NCBI GenBank assembly: GCA_031278315.1
Contig: JAITKS010000365.1
Span: 1-15,542, forward strand
DNA: 15,542 bases
Direction: 5' to 3'
Origin: Planctomycetaceae bacterium
GTDB lineage: Bacteria; Planctomycetota; Planctomycetia; Pirellulales; Thermoguttaceae
Every line of letters starts with the position of its first letter. The stretch's first letter is position 1. The notes beneath the pieces are model-generated. The model was not told where the DNA came from and searched no databases. It worked only from the letters and a program-made list of their open reading frames with translations. A program made the position numbers and the translations under genes. Of the stretch, positions 7,237 to 15,304 are shown one piece after another.

Positions 7237-7947
7237 TCATGTCATGGCGGCGTAACGGCGCAGCAGAATGACTGACGGATACAATGCAATCACCAAAAGA
7301 GCGGGTATTATACCAACAAAAAACAAACACGCTACAGCGTCAATCGGAATCAACAAAGATAACGCAAGACTGACATTTTTTTGGATACGAGGTGAATTAG
7401 ATTCAAATCGTGAAAGCATTGTCAGACACATAATATATATTCCGGCACAAACAGAAAAAATCGTATGTGAAATCAAAACATTTCGTTCTACATTAAAAAA
7501 AACAAAAAGGTAACACAGTATTCGGCACGTACCCATTATAACTGGTCCGATTAGAGACATGCGTTTGAGAAATGCGTTATAAGAAATCACACAACAAAAT
7601 AAAACCGTTATCAAGACAATTGCAACTTGTTTTTCAAAGTTACTTCCGCCGCTGATAAACGGACAAATAAAACCAATCACAACGCCGAAAGAAAGCAAGC
7701 TCATACCTAAAGCAAACGCTGTTTGAAGTGAAATTTTACCGGATGGAATCGGTCGTTCCGGTCTTTCTATCGAATCGATTTCGGAATCAAAATAGTCGTT
7801 CAAAACCATACCGCCGAGATATATCGAAGACATCGAAATCAAAAGAAGTAATAACAGAAATAAATCGTTACCCGAACCAATAAAATATGCCGCCAACACA
7901 TTCGACAAAAGTGTAGGCAATGCCGAAATACGTAATAATTGTAACAT
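7237..7947 (-). CDS. UbiA-family prenyltransferase, EboC-like
   Basis: A 236-residue, very hydrophobic protein with about eight predicted membrane segments. It has the first Asp-rich motif of the UbiA superfamily, NDYFDSEID (Asn50, Asp51, Asp54, Asp58), followed by ERPERPIPSGKIS at 61-73. That run, the GPVIMGTCR segment at 134-142 and the later YIMCLTMLSR at 171-180 resemble the EboC-like branch as I remember it. UbiA enzymes transfer prenyl groups to aromatic or other acceptors in the membrane using Mg2+ bound by two Asp-rich motifs. The second motif is not evident here, as in EboC-like proteins, so the acceptor and even activity are uncertain. It is somewhat shorter than usual UbiA proteins (about 280-300), with the shortfall at the C-terminus. 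No other ebo gene is visible. The ATG at 7947 abuts a tandem repeat and has no Shine-Dalgarno sequence. Confidence 0.82.
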   Translation of the reverse strand: MLQLLRISALPTLLSNVLAAYFIGSGNDLFLLLLLLISMSSIYLGGMVLNDYFDSEIDSIERPERPIPSGKISLQTAFALGMSLLSFGVVIGFICPFISGGSNFEKQVAIVLITVLFCCVISYNAFLKRMSLIGPVIMGTCRILCYLFVFFNVERNVLISHTIFSVCAGIYIMCLTMLSRFESNSPRIQKNVSLALSLLIPIDAVACLFFVGIIPALLVIALYPSVILLRRYAAMT

Positions 7948-7986
7948 TAGTTATTAGTGGTTAGTGGTCAGTGGTTAGTGGTCAGT
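7948..7986. repeat. Tandem repeat of TTAGTGGTCAGTGG type
   Basis: Three to four imperfect units of TTAGTGG/TCAGTGG directly precede the start codon of the UbiA-like gene, so they occupy its 5' untranslated region. No ribosome-binding site can be seen in them. The following 7983-8002 matches, inverted, the TAATCTCCGCATGCGAACTA end of spacer module S. Confidence 0.7.
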
Positions 7987-8042
7987 TCGCATGCGGAAAT
8001 TAGTATTGGTTGTTAGTTCGAATCAGTGTAATTTTTGTTTTT

Positions 8043-8080
8043 TTGACAGGATTACAAGATTACAGGATTGACAGGATTTT
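8043..8080 (+). repeat. R module: GACAGGATTACAGGATT tandem
   Basis: Imperfect 8-10 base units based on ACAGGATT, matching the R module at 6953-6997, 9918-9955 and 15378-15398. Here it stands alone, without the H2 hairpin that precedes it elsewhere. Confidence 0.75.
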
Positions 8081-8109
8081 TCAATAATGAATTTGCAAAA
8101 TAAATATTC

Positions 8110-8222
8110 CGCCGAATAGTTGCAAATCTGCAATCTCAAATTTGCAATATTCGATCTGCAATTATTTTGATCTTCGATTTTTGATCTGCAATTTTTGATC
8201 TGTAATTATTTTGAATTTTGAA
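8110..8222. repeat. Low-complexity direct repeats (GATCTGCAATT type)
   Basis: Several imperfect copies of GATCTGCAATT and TTTGAATTT-like words fill the space just after the stop codon of the MFS gene. Frames through them translate only into low-complexity sequence, so no gene is called. Confidence 0.6.
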
Positions 8223-8235
8223 TTTCTATTTTCTA

Positions 8236-9747
8236 TTACTCTCCGTAGCGTTCTTGTTCGATTTGTTCTAGAGTTTTTCCGGCGGTGTTGGGACAAAAAA
8301 TTGTTCCTATCAACATACTTATAGCCGCAAAAGTAACAAGAATCGCAGCAGCAATAGGCATCCCCGCCTTGCTTATAATAATCGGAACTAAATAACTCCA
8401 AATACTCAAAACAAATCGAGCCGTGAAAAATGAAAAACCCTGCGCTGCCGCACGATAACGCGCTGGAAACATCTCCGCCCCCCACATCTGATAAAATGCC
8501 TGCTGACCCGAACCATTGTTAATCCCCATCAAAATAGAAGCAAGCACAAATACACAAATTCCAAACGTAAACGAAAGATAATAAGATTCACCCGCCGTCG
8601 GCGTAATAATAATCGATGTAAAAGAAATTTTTGTATTTATAAATTCGGCAGGTAATAATAATAGTCCCCACGCTGCAATATATAAACTCGCAATCACAAA
8701 ATAAATTATACGCCTGCTGTACTTGTCCGCTAACGTCATAAAAATAAATAACGTTGCAAAAATTGACGTTATAAACACCAAAGAACTTAAACCTTGCGAA
8801 ACCGCATTACTACAACCGCCGACTTTTTCATAAATATAAGGTAAGAAAAATCCGCCCGTTCCCGCAGCTAAATTCCAAATCATATAAACACCAATCAACA
8901 GAAAAAGCCCCCGCAAGTTCGCCGGATTAGTAAACAAGTCCCAATAACTCGTTTTTTTCCATTGCCCGGACTTAATAAGCTCCTGTTCTTTCTTTTTGTT
9001 TGTTATCCATTCTTCACTTTCTGGCATCGTAAGCCGCATTAACCAAGTGATAAACGCAATAACAACAAGATGCGCAAAAATAATTCTGTTGCCTAACAAC
9101 CCTAAACCAAATGAACTCAAAACCGCCGAAAGCAATAAAACAACAGCTGGTCCCAATGCCCACATAAGCTGAGCTGTCCCGCAATGTCTTGCACGATTTT
9201 CAGCAGGAGCATTTTCGGCAATCAATGTCCACGAAGCAGCAACATCTGCCCCAACCGAAAGACCAACAATAATATATCCAATAAGTAACATCGGATAATT
9301 TACACCAAAAACAATAAGCAACATACCAATAATATAGAACAATAAATCATAAGTATAAACTAATTTACGTCCGTATAAATCGCAGATTCGCCCGCCGATT
9401 AACGCTCCAACCGCAGCAGATAAAGCATTGGAACTACAAGCACCAATAAGACCAATTTTATCAATTGTGGTAATTGTCCAATAGTCCAATCCATTAGTCC
9501 AAAAATATGGAATCCATATAGTAAAAGGAAGCTGTATAGGATCTTCTGCCATTTTAAGATACTTATCCCAAAGTGCTAAACCAGCACCGCCGGCTACTAT
9601 TGAACCGGCATCAATGTAACTAGTCATCGAAGCGACAATTGTTTTTGTCCAAGTTGAATGTTGACCTTTCCGCTCAGTATTCCGCTTAGGATGAATAACA
9701 CGAAAAATATAGGCAACAATTATTCTTATCAAAGTTAAAGGGTTCAT
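8236..9747 (-). CDS. MFS transporter, sugar-porter-like
   Basis: A 503-residue inner-membrane transporter with about 12 hydrophobic segments in two halves. Family marks are the motif A variant GGRICDLYGRK at 118-128, the second-half counterpart DKYSRRIIY at 341-349, PESEEW at 242-247 at the end of the first half, AEMFPARYRA at 424-433 and a C-terminal PNTAGKTLEQIE at 486-497, which corresponds to the PETKGKTLEEIE end of sugar porters. Such proteins move sugars or polyols by proton symport or facilitated diffusion; the substrate is not predictable. The first 33 residues, before TKTIVAS, are an unusually long basic extension, so translation might start at Met41. The extracellular loop after TM1 (residues 60-92) is also long. 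The gene is isolated by 288 bp and 738 bp repeat-rich gaps, so it is probably a single transcript. Confidence 0.9.
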   Translation of the reverse strand: MNPLTLIRIIVAYIFRVIHPKRNTERKGQHSTWTKTIVASMTSYIDAGSIVAGGAGLALWDKYLKMAEDPIQLPFTIWIPYFWTNGLDYWTITTIDKIGLIGACSSNALSAAVGALIGGRICDLYGRKLVYTYDLLFYIIGMLLIVFGVNYPMLLIGYIIVGLSVGADVAASWTLIAENAPAENRARHCGTAQLMWALGPAVVLLLSAVLSSFGLGLLGNRIIFAHLVVIAFITWLMRLTMPESEEWITNKKKEQELIKSGQWKKTSYWDLFTNPANLRGLFLLIGVYMIWNLAAGTGGFFLPYIYEKVGGCSNAVSQGLSSLVFITSIFATLFIFMTLADKYSRRIIYFVIASLYIAAWGLLLLPAEFINTKISFTSIIITPTAGESYYLSFTFGICVFVLASILMGINNGSGQQAFYQMWGAEMFPARYRAAAQGFSFFTARFVLSIWSYLVPIIISKAGMPIAAAILVTFAAISMLIGTIFCPNTAGKTLEQIEQERYGE

Positions 9748-9847
9748 AAAATTTAAGCACCGTTTCCGATGCGGTTAAAAATGTTAAGTAAAATGTAACG
9801 ATTCATAACTAACCAATTACACGTTAAAATTCGTTTTTTATTTTTTT

Positions 9848-10056
9848 GTAATATATCAGCGGAATAATTTATTGTTCACGGAAACGCGGTCATCTCGACC
9901 GCATCTTTAGTTTTTTTTGACAGGATTACAGGATTACAGGATTGACTGGACTTTTAAATGATAAATTAAAAGAATCAAAACTTGAAACCATAACTTAGTT
10001 GATTAGTGATTTAAACTTTAGAATCCGTGCTAATCTCCGCATGCGAACTAACCGCT
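9848..10056 (+). repeat. Composite repeat T-H2-R-S upstream of the MFS gene
   Basis: A clean T module at 9848-9871 is followed by half core H2 (9880-9910), the R tandem (9918-9955) and spacer S (9956-10056). Spacer S closely matches 6998-7095. Element C follows within ten bases. Confidence 0.85.
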
Positions 10057-10065
10057 AATACTTGC

Positions 10066-10159
10066 TGTCTTTTCAGGACGATTCTAGTTTTATCCGTGAA
10101 CGGCCGCCTTTTTCGTTACAAAAAATAATACCGAATTTTAAAATGTAATGAGTATATTC
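10066..10159 (+). repeat. Element C, copy 2
   Basis: Same 94-bp element as 3783-3876 and 13308-13401. Its opening palindrome has decayed to TGTCTTTTCAGGACG, with paired changes that partly keep the stem. The rest (GATTCTAGTTTTATCCGTGA, GTTACAAAAAATAATACCGA) is well conserved. Confidence 0.85.
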
Positions 10160-10485
10160 AATAGCCGCCCAAAAAAGAGACTATTGATTTACACTTTTTA
10201 TTTTTTATTGTATCTATTCGCAACTGTCTTGAAAGGTAGGGGGATAATTTGAGTCAAAAAAAATTGCCGCAAATTCTTTTCCGGCTAAAAAATTTTTCCG
10301 AACAAAACAATTCAAAACAATTCAACAAAAAACAAAAAACAATAAAAAAATAATAAAAAAACTCATTCAGCCGAGATGATTGCGTTTTGTCTAAACAATA
10401 ATTTTTTTATGTGAGGTAAAAAAATTTTTAACAGTTTTCATATCGACAAAATTCATATCACGAGTTGTACAGCATGAGTTGTATA
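10160..10485. other. Gene-free stretch behind the truncated helicase
   Basis: AT-rich with long A-runs near 10318-10372. A short minus-strand frame ends at about 10219 and looks codon-like for some 35 residues, but it has no start codon and is not a recognisable helicase motif. A 6-bp inverted repeat CAATAG/CTATTG lies at about 10159-10186. None of the missing helicase domain could be found. Confidence 0.45.
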
Positions 10486-12069
10486 TTATGTAGTAAGGGT
10501 TGCACTGGTCATTACTATACTTTGAATTTTTCCAAAAAGATGCTCACGTAATATGGGACCAATGTCTATCGGCGACGCATTTATTGAAACACGTAATTTT
10601 CCGCGTGAAGTTGTTTTTACTTCTATCCAATAAACGGATTCGTCAGGTATCTGTTGATTAACCCATAAATCAATTGAATCACGGATAGAAATAATTTTAT
10701 CTCGTGCGGAGCGAAATTCTTGCCGTTCACCTGCGTCTGGTAATTTTTCGATTATTCGTCTCAAGTGTTCTGTTAATTTACTCAATCCTTCCGACAAATT
10801 ATTTCTAAAACTTCCGGCTTTTCGGACTCTGCCGTTACCGCCTGAATGTTGTTTTATCCAATCAATGAGATCGCCGAAAAAAATATCTGAACGTGTTAAG
10901 CAATCTATTACTATTTTGCGTAACTCTTCAAATTCTGTTGTGTAATTATATTCGTTTTTTTTCTTTTTTTCACCAATGGTATCAATTTCATTATTGTTAT
11001 TCTTATTGCTGAAATTACTATTCATCAACAATCCTTTTTGCGTATGTTCGTTATACAACCGGTTCAAATTGTACTCAACTTGATATTGTGTTACAGAAAT
11101 TCCTATATGCTCCGAAGCTACTTGCTCGATAGTATGAGCTTCATCAAAAACTAGCATATTGTAAGTTGGTAAAATTCCGCCGCTTTGCATCCGCAACATG
11201 AGATCACTGAAAAATAAGGCATGATTTACAATCAAAATTTGTGCATTTACAATTCGTCTTCGTGTTTTGTTGTAAAAACATTTATCGTTCCACTTGCAAA
11301 TTTTTCCTGTACAATTCCCTGTTTCACAACATATTTCTGCCCAGATTTCCCAAGCCGGCTCCGGTATTAAACTCGATTTTGAGCCGTCTTCCGTTTTCTT
11401 AATCCAATCGTGTAAATGCTCGAATTCACGTTGTTGAAAATCATCCCAAAGAGTATTCAACTTTTGCGAAACAGCATAAAATCGGCGTAAACAAACATAA
11501 TTACTTCGACCCTTAACTAATACCGCCGTAAACTCAAAAGGTAACACTGAACGAAGAAACGGAATATCTTTCTCCATAATCTGCTCTTGTAAACTAATTG
11601 TATGAGTCGAAATAATAACTCGCGGAAAGTCCGTTTTAGAAACTTGACGATCAAATTGATAAGAAACTTCATTATCTATCTGATCAGATAAATCAGGCAG
11701 CAGATCAAACGAATCGGGCGAATAATTAATGTCAAACGGAATATCATATTTGACATTACAATCAGTCGAAGACTTATTACTCGGAACGACAGATTTAATC
11801 GGCGTATTATTTATCGTTACGTTATTTGCCGAAGATTTATTCGTACTTGAATCATCTTTTTGATTTCCGGCTGTTTGCAAAATAGCGGGTATCAAATATG
11901 CAAAACTTTTGCCGACACCAGTTCCCGCTTCAACTAAAAGATGCTGTTTCTTAATAAATGCACGATTTACCGCTTCAGACATCGCAAGCTGCTCTTTCCG
12001 CAACTCGTAATTCTCAAGACGTTTCGCAATCGAACCATTGACTCCAAGAATATCAACTGGAGTTATCAT
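10486..12069 (-). pseudogene. DinG/XPD-type helicase truncated after motif III
   Basis: A 527-residue superfamily 2 DNA helicase fragment of the DinG type. Residues 1-60 hold the Q-region and Walker A (EAGTGVGKS at 47-55). A Ser/Asn-rich insert at 70-146 precedes ISTHTISLQEQ (motif Ia). Four Cys fit an Fe-S cluster: Cys192, 253, 258 and 264. NAQILIVNHALFFSDL follows, then the DEAH box at 309-312, and TSATL (motif III) at 521-525. The stop comes two codons after TSATL. Full-length relatives continue about 200-300 residues into a second RecA domain with motifs IV-VI. No frame of the next 738 bp (10485-9748) supplies these, and half of that space is repeats. Without domain 2, ATP-driven unwinding is unlikely. 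The long, otherwise undamaged frame suggests recent truncation or a retained Fe-S/ATPase domain. The start ATG has no Shine-Dalgarno sequence but a perfect palindrome lies 20 bp upstream. Confidence 0.8.
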
Positions 12070-12088
12070 ATTGTTGTACTGTAGTTAG

Positions 12089-12116
12089 GAAACATTACTC
12101 TAATTGATAATGTTTC
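12089..12116 (-). promoter_or_regulatory. Palindrome upstream of the helicase (candidate operator or hairpin)
   Basis: GAAACATTA and TAATGTTTC form a perfect 9-bp inverted repeat separated by 10 bases, centred about 34 bp upstream of the helicase start codon. It is not part of the dispersed repeat modules. It could be a dimeric repressor site or a 5'-UTR hairpin. It does not match the E. coli or Bacillus LexA box. Confidence 0.4.
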
Positions 12117-12189
12117 AGTGAAATTTTGATTGTGTATCTGGTTAAATGTTTTCAATATTATTTGAGTATAGTCTGAAAAAACATTTGTT

Positions 12190-12415
12190 GTAATATATCA
12201 GCGGAATAATTTATTTTTTTGCGGGATTGCAGTCGTCTCGACCGTATCTTTAGGCGTTTTTTGTACAAAAAAGATGCAGGCGGGACGCCAGCGTTCCCAG
12301 CTAAAATATTTTTTAGTAATTCACTTAAATTTAAAATCTAAAATCTAAAATTACAAAATCTGTGTTCTCTGTGTCCTCTGTGGTTAATAAAAAAAATAAT
12401 CCGCTGATATATTAC
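12190..12415 (+). mobile_element. MITE-like composite element bounded by T inverted repeats
   Basis: A 226-bp unit. The left end is GTAATATATCAGCGGAATAA, and the right end read on the other strand is GTAATATATCAGCGGATTAT, giving 16 perfect terminal bases. Inside are a full core (12223-12298, order H2-P-H1, H1 carrying a mismatch) and an AT-rich arm ending CTCTGTGTCCTCTGTGG. It sits between the pseudouridine synthase stop codon and the helicase start. 1-186 is an inverted partial copy. Confidence 0.82.
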
Positions 12416-12449
12416 TAAAAAACGAATTTTAAAGTGTAATTGGTATATA
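12416..12449 (+). repeat. Short motif ACGAATTTTAAAGTGTAATTGG
   Basis: ACGAATTTTAAAGTGTAATT follows the T end here and occurs inverted next to the T end at 9818-9848, so it belongs to an extended T module. It also resembles the last part of element C (CCGAATTTTAAAGTACAATG), suggesting a shared origin. Confidence 0.6.
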
Positions 12450-13238
12450 TTACAAAATTTCTATTTTCAATTTATCCCAAAGATTTGGAATTGGAGCTTG
12501 TAAATTTATTTGCTGTTGCGTAATCGGCTCGATAAATGAAATTGAACGGGCATGTAATGCAATTTCTCGATTTCTTTCGTCGTTAAAATTTTCACCAAAC
12601 GATAACGTTGCGCCGTAAGTTGCATCACCTAGAATCGGATGACCATGAGCCGCCGCTTGTAATCTTATTTGATGCATTCTGCCGGTTTCAAGTTTTATTT
12701 CAAGAAGCGAAAATAATTGACCGGAAAATTCAAATTTTTTTAGAACTCTGTAATGTAAGATCGCTACTTTGGCATCTTGAATTATCGGCTCTACGATTTC
12801 TGCAACCGGACGATTAGGTATTTTCCGCATGTAATCGATCCATGTCCCGCTAGAATTTTCAACATCTCCAGATACTACCGCCCAATATATTTTGTTAATT
12901 TGACGTTTCTCAAATTGCCTAGAAAGCCGATTCGCAGCACGTGAATTTTTACCAAAAAGAATTACACCCGATACCGGACGATCAAGCCGATGCGGTATGC
13001 CTAGATAAACACTCGAAATATCAATGTCAGTGTTCGTGTTCGTGTTAGTGTTAGTGTTATTAGAATTAGAATTACAATTAGAATTAGAATTACTATTGAC
13101 CGATTCATTCAACTTGTTCCAAAGATACAATTTCACTCGCGATTCCAACGAATCTACTTCCCGCACAGCTTGAGTAAGCAAACCAGACGGCTTATTCACC
13201 GCAAGCATAACATCATTTTCAAAAATAATTTCTATCAC
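12450..13238 (-). CDS. RluA-family pseudouridine synthase
   Basis: This enzyme isomerises uridine to pseudouridine in rRNA or tRNA. The 262 residues include ENDVMLAVNKPSGLLTQ at 7-23, the catalytic motif PHRLDRPVSG at 82-91 with Asp86 as nucleophile, and GRMHQIRLQAAAHGHPILGDATYG at 186-209. There is no N-terminal S4 RNA-binding domain, so it is a single-domain RluA member, and the target uridine cannot be assigned. An Asn/Ser/Thr-rich insert at 45-72, encoded by a hexanucleotide repeat, sits just before the catalytic motif and is not normal for the family. The start is GTG at 13238, supported by an AGAGAG ribosome-binding site seven bases upstream and by conserved sequence beginning at residue 4. 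An ATG at 13208 would cut into the fold. Confidence 0.93.
   Translation of the reverse strand: MIEIIFENDVMLAVNKPSGLLTQAVREVDSLESRVKLYLWNKLNESVNSNSNSNCNSNSNNTNTNTNTNTDIDISSVYLGIPHRLDRPVSGVILFGKNSRAANRLSRQFEKRQINKIYWAVVSGDVENSSGTWIDYMRKIPNRPVAEIVEPIIQDAKVAILHYRVLKKFEFSGQLFSLLEIKLETGRMHQIRLQAAAHGHPILGDATYGATLSFGENFNDERNREIALHARSISFIEPITQQQINLQAPIPNLWDKLKIEIL
13028..13096 (-). repeat. Hexanucleotide microsatellite inside the pseudouridine synthase gene
   Basis: On the + strand about five GTGTTC/GTGTTA units are followed by about six TTAGAA-like units. They encode alternating Asn-Thr and Asn-Ser dipeptides (residues 48-70). The 6-base period keeps the frame, so copy number can drift without loss of the protein. 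Confidence 0.85.
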
Positions 13239-13307
13239 AATAAATCTCTCTAAATATTTCAGTTGAATATTTGTTTCGTAGATTGTTACTCTACGCTAAT
13301 GCCGATT

Positions 13308-13401
13308 GCCCTTTCAGGGCGATTCTAGTTTTATCCGTGAACGGTCATCTTTTTCGTTACAAAAAATAATACCGAATTTTAAAGGACAATGAGTATATTA
13401 C
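13308..13401 (+). repeat. Element C, copy 3
   Basis: The cleanest copy, starting GCCCTTTCAGGGC. It fills most of the 222-bp gap between the unknown membrane protein and the pseudouridine synthase gene, so on the transcribed strand it would form a hairpin between them. Confidence 0.85.
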
Positions 13402-13460
13402 CTTATTTTAAAAATTCATAATCTCAAAAAAGTTTGAAAAGCAATTATTTTGCTGAAATA

Positions 13461-15140
13461 TTATTTTAGTTTATCAATTCTGTCTAAAGATATGTTTTGA
13501 GAAGTTTCATTAGTTGAATAATCCGGTACTTTGAACGGTTTTAAGTTTCCGAAATACGATGCCCATACGATTTTAATTTTTGGTTCTGTTTCATTTATAA
13601 TTTGTTTTATTTGATATGGTTTTCCTGTCATTAGTTCTTTACTGAACATTTTTATAACATTCGCAGTTTCTTTTGCTGTGCTTTTGGAATTTTTTAATGA
13701 ATGCGCCATCGCTAGCGCAGCGATTTCACATTTTGTCCGCTCAACTGCATAGAATTGCATGAAACGCGGAATATCACGTAACAAAAAAGTCGATGTAATT
13801 AACTCATCCGGTGTATCATATTTTTCACCTAACGTATGCAAAATTTTTTCGATAACGTCCCGCCGCATATAATACGGCTGCTCACACTCGCCGATTATCT
13901 TTTGCATTGACTCAAGGAAGAAAACATGATCCCACGCCCAATTCTGATTTATTTTATACTCGAAACGGTTTTCATCACGTTTTGCAAGCTCGTCGAGTTC
14001 AGAATTTTCAAAAGCATATTCAATTCCCAAAGCTAGAATTAAATTAAAAGTTTTCATTCCGCTTGCCCGATAACCGATAAACGTTTTCGATTCTTCACTC
14101 CATGTTTCAAGCTGCTCTAGTATAATCAAGAACAGCTCGCTTAAATCTTCCTCTTCAAACGATTTCGCAAACACTACATTTTGAACTAAATCAATTGCTT
14201 TGAGTCTTGTTTGTGCGGCTGCATATCTCACCGATAAATTAGGTACATCCGCAGTGAGCTGTGCAATACGAAAAATATAAGCAATTGCAATTACGGCATC
14301 ACGGATTTTACCGGCACGAATTGCACGTGCTATCGCATACTCCTCAAGAATTATATAGTCATCTAAATAACCGGCAGAAGAAATATCCGGCGTTTCACCT
14401 ATGCCGTCGATATTAATTATTTCAAAAGAATATGCGGTTTGTTCGGCGTCATCAAGCATTTTTCGTACAGATAATCTTTTTTGATCTACGCGTTCAAGTA
14501 CTTCTTCGGCTTGCAGCAATGCGTTGTCATTAACTTTTTCATTTATAAAAATAGGCTCTTTACGGAGCAGCTCGAACTCGCCGCGATTATCGTGATATAT
14601 TTTAAATTCACGTTTAAGCAGTACGGCAAGATTTTTGTCAGACGGAACTTTTAACTTAAAAATATCGCCGGGTAAAGCGGACGCTTGAAGCACTTTTTTT
14701 ATTTCTCCGGTAAGCTCACGATTCTGGTATGTTCGAGTTGTTTCAATACCGGTAAAACGTTTGCCCGGAATATTTTTTATACCTGCATATTCAACTACCG
14801 CCGGTAAAATAATACCGCCCGAAATAGAACTATTCTTCGGCGATTCATAAAATAATCCGACAAGAATACTACACGTAATTATGCCGGCAACAAATAATGT
14901 ACAAATTACAATCAAAGGCTTGGTCGATTGAGATGATTTGCGTTTTACATTATTAGGTATCGTAATATCGTTGTCTGAATTATCCGGCAATTTATTAATG
15001 TCAATTTTGCCGCCGGATAATATTTGACTCGAAGATATATTTTTGGAATCTAATTTACTCATCTGATTTTTTGTAATGTTAAATATACGCATCGTACTAG
15101 AATTTCGGCAATACAAGTAAGTATTCAGTAAAACCCGCAT
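13461..15140 (-). CDS. Membrane-anchored protein of unknown function
   Basis: A protein of up to 559 residues that I do not recognise. If translation starts at Met27 (15062), the product begins MSKLDSKN and has 533 residues; the first 26 residues look unlike a natural N-terminus, and Met17 (15092) is also possible. No start has a Shine-Dalgarno sequence. A polar, Lys-rich N-terminal part is followed by one membrane segment at about 75-96 (PLIVICTLFVAGIITCSILV) and a mostly helical domain to the end. The preceding basic residues (KRKSSQSTK) predict an N-in topology, with about 460 residues outside the cytoplasm. The C-terminus has LMTGKPYQIK followed by IKIVWASYFGN; planctomycete anchored proteins often end with a TGxPYxx...Y...G pattern of this kind (inference). 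There are few cysteines and no enzyme motif. It is the first gene of the minus-strand set and stands alone. Confidence 0.8.
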   Translation of the reverse strand: MRVLLNTYLYCRNSSTMRIFNITKNQMSKLDSKNISSSQILSGGKIDINKLPDNSDNDITIPNNVKRKSSQSTKPLIVICTLFVAGIITCSILVGLFYESPKNSSISGGIILPAVVEYAGIKNIPGKRFTGIETTRTYQNRELTGEIKKVLQASALPGDIFKLKVPSDKNLAVLLKREFKIYHDNRGEFELLRKEPIFINEKVNDNALLQAEEVLERVDQKRLSVRKMLDDAEQTAYSFEIINIDGIGETPDISSAGYLDDYIILEEYAIARAIRAGKIRDAVIAIAYIFRIAQLTADVPNLSVRYAAAQTRLKAIDLVQNVVFAKSFEEEDLSELFLIILEQLETWSEESKTFIGYRASGMKTFNLILALGIEYAFENSELDELAKRDENRFEYKINQNWAWDHVFFLESMQKIIGECEQPYYMRRDVIEKILHTLGEKYDTPDELITSTFLLRDIPRFMQFYAVERTKCEIAALAMAHSLKNSKSTAKETANVIKMFSKELMTGKPYQIKQIINETEPKIKIVWASYFGNLKPFKVPDYSTNETSQNISLDRIDKLK

Positions 15141-15304
15141 CCCAATAGATAAGCAGGCAGATCGAACCGAAAATTAAAGTGTGAGCTGTTGAAAATTTTT
15201 TGTTTTTTACATAATTTTGTAACGAAATATTATTTTGTAAATACAGAAACAAAATTAAACAACTATAAATATAACGAATCACAACGTAACTGTCTATTAA
15301 AATT
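15141..15304. other. Short gap upstream of the unknown membrane protein
   Basis: No gene that can be supported. The promoter of the minus-strand gene should lie here, but no clear -35/-10 pair can be picked out in such AT-rich sequence. Confidence 0.35.

Noticed and set aside
7990..8032. tRNA-like GTTCGAATC word
   Set aside because: No acceptor, D or anticodon stems can be formed around it.
8162..8485. 107-residue frame overlapping the end of the MFS gene
   Set aside because: It is a shadow of the MFS coding sequence running into low-complexity repeats.
9748..10485. Frameshifted continuation of the helicase C-terminal domain
   Set aside because: Reading the minus strand after the stop gave no motif IV-VI in the stretches examined, and 9848-10159 is dispersed repeats.
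15097..15282. 61-residue minus-strand frame upstream of the unknown membrane protein
   Set aside because: It overlaps the start region of that gene in another frame, has no ribosome-binding site, and has no recognisable motif.
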